Under the pieces are notes generated by a model that was not told the origin of the DNA, did not search any database, and saw only the letters and a program-made list of their open reading frames with translations. A stretch of 40,236 nucleotides of DNA. Origin: Pseudomonadota bacterium (GTDB lineage Bacteria; Oederibacteriota; Muellerivitia; Muellerivitales; Muellerivitaceae). The translations under genes were made by a program, and so were the position numbers. The stretch lies in the NCBI GenBank assembly GCA_021324075.1, contig JAJPJW010000079.1, forward strand, positions 1 through 40,236, given 5' to 3'. This document shows, in pieces, positions 8,334 through 16,000 of this stretch (its first letter is position 1; each line of letters starts with the position of its first letter).

Positions 8334-9614
8334 TTAGGACAGGAATAAATCCATCTTTTGAAGGGCCTGGTCCAGGGATTCTTTCTTGCCGTCGATGGCC
8401 TTGCGGATGACCCCGGCCCAATGGTCCCTGTCGTTCCACATCTTCTCGAAGGCGGGCAGCAAGGCCTCGGCGTGGAATTCATCGATGTCCACCGCGAATT
8501 CGGCCAGGCCGAGGGATTCCATGTATTCCTTCAGCTTGAAAAGATAGTTGATCGAAAGGGTGGGGATGCCAGCCCCCGTGGAAAGAATGCAAGCATGCAT
8601 GCGCGTGACGATGTTAACCCGCATGCAGGAGAGCAGCCCCTTGAACTCGCCGGGGGGCGTCAACCGGTCGATGATGAAAGCCGCCTCCGGGTGTTTCATC
8701 TTTTCCATCACTTCCCGGCAAACCTCCACATCGTCTTCCCTGCAGCCGTGGACAGGGTAATTGGTGGGGAAGAAAGCGATCTGGATCCCGTGCCGCTCCA
8801 CCAACTGATCCGCCAGTTTCGCCGTTTCCTGGAGGTAGGACGGGTAGTTGCTGAAAGGGGTTGCTTTGCTGGCGCGGTAGGTCCATTTCAAGGCGCTGAT
8901 CCCTACGAGGGGCGTATCGGGGGCCAGGGTCCTTCCCCGGAAGGAGGACAAAAGGGCCCAAGACTTCTCAGGCTTCTCCTGGGCCTGGCATACGGCGACA
9001 TCTGAGGTCTCAATGACCCTTTCCGGGTCCAATTTCAGTTCCTCCAGGCAGGCTTTTGTGGATTGCCGGTCCCGAGTATAGACCAGGTTAAGTCGCCTCA
9101 GTGCCCCGGCAGCCAGGGCGCGGGTGGGTGCGTGCAGGAAAGGCCCGACCGTCGAGGGGAAAAAAACCACCCTTTTCCCCAGGGCCTTAAGCAGCCTCAG
9201 GTTCAAGGCCGAAAAGAAGAGGCTGCTGACGAACTTGTCGTTGAGCCGTTCGGCACCCACGCTGACCGCCAGGTCCGCCCATTGGAAGTGCCGGACCTTT
9301 TCCCGGAAAAGGGGAAAGGGCGCGGACTTCAGGAAAAAGGCCTGGAGGAAGGCCAGGGTAAGCCAGAGAAGGGTCTTGGAGAGCCAAAGCACCTGGACCC
9401 ACCGCGGCTTCCGGTAGGGGAAATCATAAGCGTCGGGCACGGACTCCACGCCCTCGTAATGGAAAGCCTCCGGGTAATGGGCCATGATGCGGATTCTGCA
9501 ACCCGGGTATTTGGCCTTGAGGAGCTTCACCGTATTTTCCACCAGCGCGCCGGAGCCGATATTGGCGTCCGTGTAGGCTTCAAAGATCAGGATGTTCCTG
9601 GGGATAAAGGTCAT
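8334..9614 (-). CDS. Polysaccharide pyruvyl transferase family protein (CsaB/WcaK-like)
   Basis: 426 residues. The N-terminus reads ILIFEAYTDANIGSGALVEN, matching the G-N/S-x-G-D/A start of the PS_pyruv_trans family. The C-terminal half has the GVSALKW-type segment, IDRLTPPGEFKGLLSCM and the hallmark TRMHACILSTGAGIPTLSI, where the family usually shows R-x-H-x-x-I-x-x-x-x-x-x-P. Family enzymes transfer pyruvate from phosphoenolpyruvate to hexoses as a ketal, giving negative charge to exopolysaccharides or cell-wall polymers. The start overlaps the stop of the upstream Wzy-like gene (ATGA, 9611-9614). The neighbours support a role in decorating the exopolysaccharide repeat unit. The acceptor sugar is unknown. 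Confidence 0.88.
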   Translation of the reverse strand: MTFIPRNILIFEAYTDANIGSGALVENTVKLLKAKYPGCRIRIMAHYPEAFHYEGVESVPDAYDFPYRKPRWVQVLWLSKTLLWLTLAFLQAFFLKSAPFPLFREKVRHFQWADLAVSVGAERLNDKFVSSLFFSALNLRLLKALGKRVVFFPSTVGPFLHAPTRALAAGALRRLNLVYTRDRQSTKACLEELKLDPERVIETSDVAVCQAQEKPEKSWALLSSFRGRTLAPDTPLVGISALKWTYRASKATPFSNYPSYLQETAKLADQLVERHGIQIAFFPTNYPVHGCREDDVEVCREVMEKMKHPEAAFIIDRLTPPGEFKGLLSCMRVNIVTRMHACILSTGAGIPTLSINYLFKLKEYMESLGLAEFAVDIDEFHAEALLPAFEKMWNDRDHWAGVIRKAIDGKKESLDQALQKMDLFLS

Positions 9615-10894
9615 GGGATCCGGGGGGCGAGACTGGGATCGGCCAGGGGGATTTCCTCATCCCCAGCCCAGGCGGCTTCCCTCTGCCGCCTTTTTTCCAA
9701 CACCTCCGTCCCCAGGTAGTAACCCAGGGAAATCCCGAACCAAGCCGTGTCGAAGGAGTAGAGGGTGATGGAATAGACGCTCGATAGGAAAAAAATGGCA
9801 TAGGAATAGGCGAACTGGGGGCCCCAGGAGGCGCGGCTCCGGATGGCCCGGAGGAGGCGGGCCACCAGCCAAAGGTGGATGCAGGCGAGGATCGAGACGC
9901 CCAGGATGCCCTGGTCGTAAAGGGTTTCCAGCCAGTCGCTGTGGGCGGGGATGGCGTTCTCGTAATAGAGCCCCAGCATGGGCATGACCTGGAAAAAACC
10001 CGCACCGATGAACTTCTTGATCCCGACGAAGCCCTCCCAGTGGTCAAGCACGATCTGGTAGAAGATCCCGCGCCCCGAGCCCAGGGACTTGTCCCCCCCA
10101 ATGTCGTCCATCCGGGCCAGGATATGGTCCTTGAAAAGCAGGAAGGCCCCCCCGGCCATCGCCAGGACCAGGCAGGCCCGGAAAAGGTCCCAGGCCAGTC
10201 GGCTTTTGCCCTCTCGGGGCACGCGGCGGTCCAAAACGTAATAGGCCAGGAAGCCCAGGATCAGGCCCATGAGGGCTCCCCGCTTGAAGGCCGCCACCAT
10301 GGCAAAGAAAACCGTCAGCACCACGGGAAAACGGTATTTGGACTCGAAGGTCAGGTACAGGGGTACCAGCCAGACCAGGCTGTAGCCCAGGTTGTTGATG
10401 ACCCCGTCGTTGTCGAAACCATTGCCTTCCGAATCCATGACGTGGGCGCCGACCCAAAGCCCCAGCAGCTTGTAGGCCAGGATGCGGAAGCAGACCCAGC
10501 CGAAGTTGAAAAGGACCATCCGGTAGAGCAGCGCCTCATCCAGGCAATCGGCCTGCCTTAGGAAATAAACGGACAGGCCGGCCAGGACCCAGAAGATCAT
10601 CCGGGCCAGGTCCGTGGGGTTCACGACGTCGTCGGCATACAAGATTGAAACGGTCATGTCGCCGATCAGGAGGAACAGGAGCCAGAAGAAGGGGTCGATC
10701 CTCACGGCCCTGACCCTTTGGCCCAGGAAATAAAGGATTACCACCAGCATCAGGGCTACCTGCAGGCTCTTGAAGGCATAGGGCACCAGGCGGACCGTGA
10801 AGTTGCCGCGCTCAAAGGAAAAGAAAGTGTCGACGAAGATGTTGAGACCCAGGAGCAGGATCAGGGCCGATCCGACCCGTCTTAAGGAAATCAT
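9611..10894 (-). CDS. O-antigen polymerase/ligase-like membrane protein (Wzy/WaaL type)
   Basis: 427 residues with about ten to twelve hydrophobic segments, for example ALMLVVILYFLGQ, FWLLFLLIGDM, VVLTVFFAMVAAFKRGALMG and ACLVLAMAGGAFLLF. A large loop around residues 270-320 carries DKSLGSGRGIFYQIVLDHW and then AHSDWLETLYDQGILG, closely matching the periplasmic loop of the O-antigen ligase family (PAHNxxLexxxexGixG). Such proteins polymerise or ligate undecaprenyl-linked glycans on the periplasmic face. The two flippases and the Wza/Wzc pair upstream make Wzy-type polymerase the likelier role. Polymerase and ligase cannot be separated by sequence alone. GGAG is found about 12 bases before the ATG, a long spacing. 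Confidence 0.85.
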   Translation of the reverse strand: MISLRRVGSALILLLGLNIFVDTFFSFERGNFTVRLVPYAFKSLQVALMLVVILYFLGQRVRAVRIDPFFWLLFLLIGDMTVSILYADDVVNPTDLARMIFWVLAGLSVYFLRQADCLDEALLYRMVLFNFGWVCFRILAYKLLGLWVGAHVMDSEGNGFDNDGVINNLGYSLVWLVPLYLTFESKYRFPVVLTVFFAMVAAFKRGALMGLILGFLAYYVLDRRVPREGKSRLAWDLFRACLVLAMAGGAFLLFKDHILARMDDIGGDKSLGSGRGIFYQIVLDHWEGFVGIKKFIGAGFFQVMPMLGLYYENAIPAHSDWLETLYDQGILGVSILACIHLWLVARLLRAIRSRASWGPQFAYSYAIFFLSSVYSITLYSFDTAWFGISLGYYLGTEVLEKRRQREAAWAGDEEIPLADPSLAPRIP

Positions 10895-10926
10895 TTTTTA
10901 TTTAATCTCCAGCCAAAACAAATTGA

Positions 10927-11018
10927 ACCACAGAGTTCACGGAGTACACAGAGTAGGACAAGAAATTTGTTGGTTTAAACAAATGATTTTACTCTGTGAC
11001 CTCTGTGTACTCTGTGGT
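10927..11018. repeat. Long imperfect inverted repeat of the CACAGAG type
   Basis: The left arm begins ACCACAGAGTTCACGGAGTA and continues CACAGAGTA. The right arm, reverse complemented, begins ACCACAGAGTACACAGAGGT. About 30 bases pair with only a few mismatches around a roughly 30-base AT-rich centre. CACAGAG-rich elements of this kind recur between genes in many environmental bacterial genomes. Here it fills the whole gap between the Wzy-like gene and the GT2 stop. Confidence 0.75.
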
Positions 11019-11027
11019 GAAAAGCCG

Positions 11028-11978
11028 TTAACCTTTTGAAAAAAATCCGCCGGTCAAGAACCACCGGGCGGATTTTACGCCGGGCTGTAGCATTTTCCAA
11101 AGGGATTGGGGGAAAAAGGCGAGTCCCAGGAGATAGGCCGTATAGAGCGGAAACCGGGTCTTGGGGCATCTGTCCAGGAGCCGGAAGGCCTGTTCCCGCC
11201 AACCGTTGGCGATCATCTTGCGGATTTGCAAGAGTGTGGCCCAAACGGTGAATTTTTCAGCCTCCGATGACAGTTGACCCGCCTTTTTGAGCCTTTGGCC
11301 CATGGCCAGCCAGTCGAAATGGTTCATGGGCCCGAAGTAGACGCCCTTCCCCTCGGGTTTGCCCAGGAAATAGGTCGAATGAGGTTCCTTCAAATAGGCC
11401 GTCTCGTGCCTCAGGGCCACCTGGAACCAGACAAGAATGTCCTCCCCCGCCTTGAGGTTGTCCACGAAGGGGTTCTGGCGGGCGGCACTTAAGGGCAGGA
11501 CCACCGAACTGGCGCAAAAAGGGGGGCGGCCGTAATACATCCAGTCGAAAAAATATCGCTTGCGGCCCCGCCAACCCGCCGGGAGCCTTAGGGGATTCAC
11601 CCATTTTTCCTTTCCATCGTCGATCCAATAGTTGGTGCCGTAAAGCCCCGCCCCCGGAAAATCCCGGATCAGTTGTTTCAGGATGGAAAGATAGGAAGCT
11701 TCCCATTCGTCGCCGCTATCCAGGAAGGCGACGTATTTCCCCTGGGCGGATGCCACACCCGTATTGCGGGCGGCCGAAAGGCCGCTGCCCTTGGAAGAAA
11801 CCCGCCGGATGCGCTTGTCCTTCGGGAGCCGCAGCTCCCGGTTTTTCCCTTCCTCCACGGCGATCAATTCCCAATCCCCTTCCCTCTGGGCCAAAACCGA
11901 ATCGATTGATTTTTGAAGCCGGGCCCGGGGGGCCCGCAGGGGCAGGAGGATGGAGAAAAAGGGTTGTTTTTTCTTCAT
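11028..11978 (-). CDS. Glycosyltransferase family 2, divergent active site
   Basis: 316 residues from ATG 11978, whose first bases overlap the upstream GT2 stop (ATGA). The GT-A core reads PFFSILLPLRAPRARLQKSI, SVLAQREGDWELIAVEEG, SAARNTGVASAQGKYVAFLD and SGDEWEASYLSIL. The usual VVDDGS nucleotide-binding motif is VEEGK here, and the DSDD metal motif is DSGD. The C-terminal half (KAGEDILVWF, QIRKMIANGW, RCPKTRFPLYTAYLLG) matches the upstream GT2, so the two are tandem paralogues. The substitutions suggest altered metal or nucleotide binding, but the fold is intact. It probably acts on the membrane-bound repeat unit. Donor sugar is unknown. Confidence 0.88.
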   Translation of the reverse strand: MKKKQPFFSILLPLRAPRARLQKSIDSVLAQREGDWELIAVEEGKNRELRLPKDKRIRRVSSKGSGLSAARNTGVASAQGKYVAFLDSGDEWEASYLSILKQLIRDFPGAGLYGTNYWIDDGKEKWVNPLRLPAGWRGRKRYFFDWMYYGRPPFCASSVVLPLSAARQNPFVDNLKAGEDILVWFQVALRHETAYLKEPHSTYFLGKPEGKGVYFGPMNHFDWLAMGQRLKKAGQLSSEAEKFTVWATLLQIRKMIANGWREQAFRLLDRCPKTRFPLYTAYLLGLAFFPQSLWKMLQPGVKSARWFLTGGFFSKG

Positions 11979-12943
11979 GAGGATGTTTTCCCCGTTTTGG
12001 GGCGTCGCAACAGCCCCCGTAATTTCTGGGGGGCTTTCGCCGGAAGGGCCAGGGCCGCCAGCAGGGCCGCCTGGTAGAGCGGAAAAAGGGTCTTGGGACA
12101 GCGGGCCCATTTCGCCAGGGCTTCGGCCCGGTAACCGTTGGCGATCATTTTTCGGATTTGGATCAGGGTGGCCCAGACCACGTATTTGCGGGCCGCCGGG
12201 TTGAGGAACCCGTCTTTCCTGACTTGTTCGCCCACCTCCAGCCAGTCCAGGTGGTACTGGGACCCGAAATAAGTGGCGTGGGTATTGTCGCTCACGGCCA
12301 CGTAATAGGTGCCGAAGGGCTTGTTCCAAAAAACCGTCTCGCGCCCGAGGGAGGCCTTGAACCAGACCAGCAGGTCCTCCCCCGCCTTGATGCCGGTGGG
12401 AAAGGGGATGGATTTGGCCAGGGCCGAGGGCAGGCAGACCGAATTGGTGGAAAAGGGGGGACGGCCGTGGTAGCTGAGCTCGTAATAATCCTTCATCCTG
12501 CCCCTCCAGCCCGGGGGCAGGGGGATGGGGTTGTCCACCCGGGTCACGCCGTTGTCTACCCGGTAATTGGTGCCGTAAAGGCCCGCGCCCGGGAATTCTT
12601 CGATCAGCCCCTTCAGGGCCTCCAGGTATCCCTTGTCCCAATCATCGTCCGAATCCAGGAAAGTAATGTATTGCCCGCGGGCGGCCGCGACGCCCCGGTT
12701 GCGGGCCGCCGAAACCCCGGCGTTTTTCTGCACGATCAGCTGGATGCGCCGGTCCTTGAAGGCCTTGACGGCCGCGGGGCTCCTATCCTTGGAGCCGTCG
12801 TCCACCACGATGAGTTCGAAATCACGGAAGCTCTGGCCCAGGACCGACCCCAAGGACCGTTTCAGGTAGTCCTTCTTGTTGTAGACCGGCACGATGACGG
12901 AGAAGAGAGGCTTCCTGGCGTTGCTGGTCGGTTTCTTTTTCAT
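11975..12943 (-). CDS. Glycosyltransferase family 2 (GT-A)
   Basis: 322 residues from ATG 12943, chosen because GAGG lies 8 bases before it and the protein then begins with a standard GT2 N-terminus. An upstream in-frame ATG at 13012 would add 23 residues unlike the family. Motifs are FSVIVPVYNKKDYLKRSLGS, FELIVVDDGSKD, SAARNRGVAAARGQYITFLD and SDDDWDKGYL, giving canonical VDDGS and DSDD. The C-terminal part, with KAGEDLLVWF and TLIQIRKMIANGYR, is shared with the following GT2. It is coupled to that gene by ATGA overlap at 11975-11978. It is probably an inverting sugar transferase of the exopolysaccharide pathway. Confidence 0.92.
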   Translation of the reverse strand: MKKKPTSNARKPLFSVIVPVYNKKDYLKRSLGSVLGQSFRDFELIVVDDGSKDRSPAAVKAFKDRRIQLIVQKNAGVSAARNRGVAAARGQYITFLDSDDDWDKGYLEALKGLIEEFPGAGLYGTNYRVDNGVTRVDNPIPLPPGWRGRMKDYYELSYHGRPPFSTNSVCLPSALAKSIPFPTGIKAGEDLLVWFKASLGRETVFWNKPFGTYYVAVSDNTHATYFGSQYHLDWLEVGEQVRKDGFLNPAARKYVVWATLIQIRKMIANGYRAEALAKWARCPKTLFPLYQAALLAALALPAKAPQKLRGLLRRPKTGKTSS

Positions 12944-13089
12944 TTGAGGGGCCTCTTCGGGTAAATCAAGGCGGACAGTATATAGTTCACCGCCTAGCCG
13001 GGGGTGTTCCATCTTTTTAAAAAGAATATGCTAAATGGGAGGTGGGGTGAGTACCCCATGTGTTCCGGAATGAATTTAGCCTATGAGGC

Positions 13090-16000
13090 TCAATGAAGGA
13101 GGATAACCTTGCCGGTCCGAATCTCCTGGGCGGAGCCTTCCCCGATTTGCAGGACATAGACATAGAGCCCGCTGGCGGCGGCCGAACCGTTGTTGTTTTG
13201 AAGGTTCCACAGCAACGTATTCAACCCCTGGCTTCCCTCGATTTGGGTGCTGTAAACCTGTTCCCCGCTCAAGGAGAAGAGTTTCACTTGGATGGAGCCC
13301 GGCTGGTCCAGGTTCACCAGGAAACGGACGGGCTGCCCGCCCGCGGAGAGGTTGGGAACGGCCACAACTTGGAATGTCCCATCCCGCGGCACGGACGACG
13401 GACTGGGGGTGACGGTGGGTGTGGCCGTAATCGTAGCCGTGGACGAGAAAAGTTCCGAAGTAACCCGCAACGGACGGGCGCTTCCCGGCGGCGGCGTGGG
13501 GGTCGGGGTCAAGGTGGGCGGTGGGGTCGGGGGGGCGTACCAATCGTCGTTGAAGGTTTGTTGGTCGTTCCATCCGTCGAATATCCATACCTGGTTGTTA
13601 AAGACCAGCCCGGTGATGGCGCTGCGCACGCCGAAGGGCGCGGCATAGGTGGAAACCGTCCAATTCGTCCCGTCCGGTGAATGGTAGACGTCGTTGTAGT
13701 AGGTATAGTCCGAGTTCGACTGGGCCCAGCCCCCGGCGACGACCAATTGGCCGTTATAGGACAGGCAGGCCATCTGGGTCCGAGCCGGCCAATAGGGGGT
13801 GGTGGACTGCGTCCAGTTCACCCCGTCGCTGGAGCTCCAAACATCGTTGAAGGTAGTACCGAAGCCGTCTTCCCCCCCGAGGACCCAAATTTTGCCGTTG
13901 AACACGGCACATCCGGGATAGGCGCGGGCGGCGAAGGGTGCGGTAGCCGTCGCCTCGGTCCAACTCGCCCCGTCGGAAGAACTCCAGACGTCCCCCAGGG
14001 CGGTCTCGCTGCTGTCATAGCCGCCGATGATCCAGATCTTGTTGTTGAAAACCACACAGCCTTGGCCGCTGCGGGCGGTCCAGGGCATGGTACCGGAGGT
14101 CTGGGTCCAGGTGACACCGTCCGAGGAGGACCAGACATCGTTGGAGGCCGAATAATTGACTTCATTCCCGCCCCCGATCACCCAAAGCTTGCTGTTGAAG
14201 GCCACCGCCCCCATGCTGTCGCGGGCCGAAAAGGCGGCTGAGGCCGTTGCTTCGGTCCAACTCGTTCCGTTGGTGGAATACCAGACGTCGTTGGTGTCCT
14301 CGAACTGGTTGGCGTTGAAATCGTAATTGTAGCCGCCGATCATCCACATTTTTCCGCCAAGGGTCACGGCCCCGTAATTCACCCTCTGTCCGAAATTGGT
14401 GTCTTTCGAAGCCCGGGTCCATTCCGAATACAGGTCGTTGGAGGGCGTAAAGGTGCTGGTGGGAGTTGAGGTGGGTGTCTTGGTGGGCGTGCTGGTCTTG
14501 GTGGAGGTCGCGGTCTTAGTGGGTGTACCGGTCTTGGTTGAGGTGGGAGTTTTGGTGAAGGTTTGGGTGATGGTGGCCGTGGGCGTGAGGGTGGCGGTCA
14601 AAGTAGGCGTTGATGAGGGTGAAGCCGTGGCGGTAAAGGTGGGTGTTGGAGTAGGCGTACTCGTCGTCGTATACGTCGCCGTGGGGCTGGGCGTGAAGGT
14701 GGCGGTAGACGTTGGAGTATTCGTGGTCGTAGAAGTAGAAGTATAAGTCGGGCTATTCGTGGGCGTTGGTGAAGGCGTATCCGTCGGGGTGGAAGTCGGG
14801 GTTAAGGTCGCTGTCAGGCTGGGCGTGGAAGTAGCCGTGGAAGTGGGGGTATCGGTGGCCGAGGAGGTGACCGTATTTGTGGAGGTAAAAGAAGGCGTAT
14901 TCGTTGGGGAGGACGTGGGCGTGAAGTTGTTGACGAGTAGTCCCCATAGCGAAAAATGGTTAACAACCGCGGTCAGGAGGTGGTTCGACGTGTCTACTGT
15001 CGCGGGAACAGTGTTCCAATTCGTCCCATCGTAGTATTCCACCTGCAACTGATTGGCCGTCTCGCCTGAAGGTATCTGGCTTGGGTCGTAGGGGAAAACA
15101 AGCGTTACCGTACTGCTCCCGAAATTACTGATGGGGCCGCCCGGCCCCATCGCATTGAAAGTGTAAAGGTTCCCTAAAACCGAATAGCCGCCTGGTGGCG
15201 TCGCGGCCGAGGGGCTAAATTCGCTAACCGTCACCGTTGTCCCCTGGTCCAGGACATTCGGGCCAATTTCCACGCCGGTTCCGTTTGGCAACGAGACATC
15301 CACTCCGTTAGTCCCCACGGTGGCTTGGGCGGTGGGCAGGGCGGTGGGGGTGTTGGTAAAGGAAGGCGTAAAGGTCGGAGTATTGGTGTTGGTGGATGTC
15401 GGGGTAAGGGTGGGCGTGGGGGTGAAGGTGAAAGTCGAAGTCGGCGTATAGGTGGGGCTCAAAGGTTGGGTGAAATACCAAACGCCGTCGGCGCCGATAA
15501 GCCAAAGGGTCGTCGTCGTGGCGGCCAGGGGGCCTACATCGGGAGCGTCCGAATTGACCTTGCTCCAATTGGCCCCATCCATTGAATTCCAAATCGAGGG
15601 GTTAGCGACACCGCAATTGTCGCAATCATCCAATGGAACAATGGCGCCGGTCATCATCCACTCGGTGTTGTTGTAGGTGACCGGTGGTTCCGTGAACAAA
15701 GGTTGGCCGGAAGCGATGACATCCGCGCCGGGCATGGTCGTGGCGGCTTCCGTCCAACTGGTGCCGTTTGAGGTTGCCCATATATCCGTGAGCTGGGTTC
15801 CTCCGTTGAATGACCCGTTAAATGCGTTCCCCCCCATGATGAACATTTGATTGTTGAATGGATAGAGGTTCGCCCCCACCCGCGCGGGCCAAGGGGCGAC
15901 CGTGAGGGAACCAGGCAGATTCGCTCCGTTGGGGAACAGCAAAACCCTGTTTCCACCCCCAAATGCGCCTCCTGCCAACATCACATTGAAGCCAAAACCG

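Noticed and set aside
11028-12641. A 537-codon fused glycosyltransferase frame
   Set aside because: Only the part from 11978 downward resembles GT2; the upstream part is an out-of-frame reading of the preceding GT2 gene.
14396-14746. Val/Gly-rich plus-strand frame of repeated VGVxVGV
   Set aside because: It is the complement of Thr/Pro linker codons in the giant protein, not a gene.
14430-14935. Possible CRISPR array
   Set aside because: The repeats are short, degenerate and in frame with Thr/Pro codons; there are no fixed-length unique spacers or cas genes.
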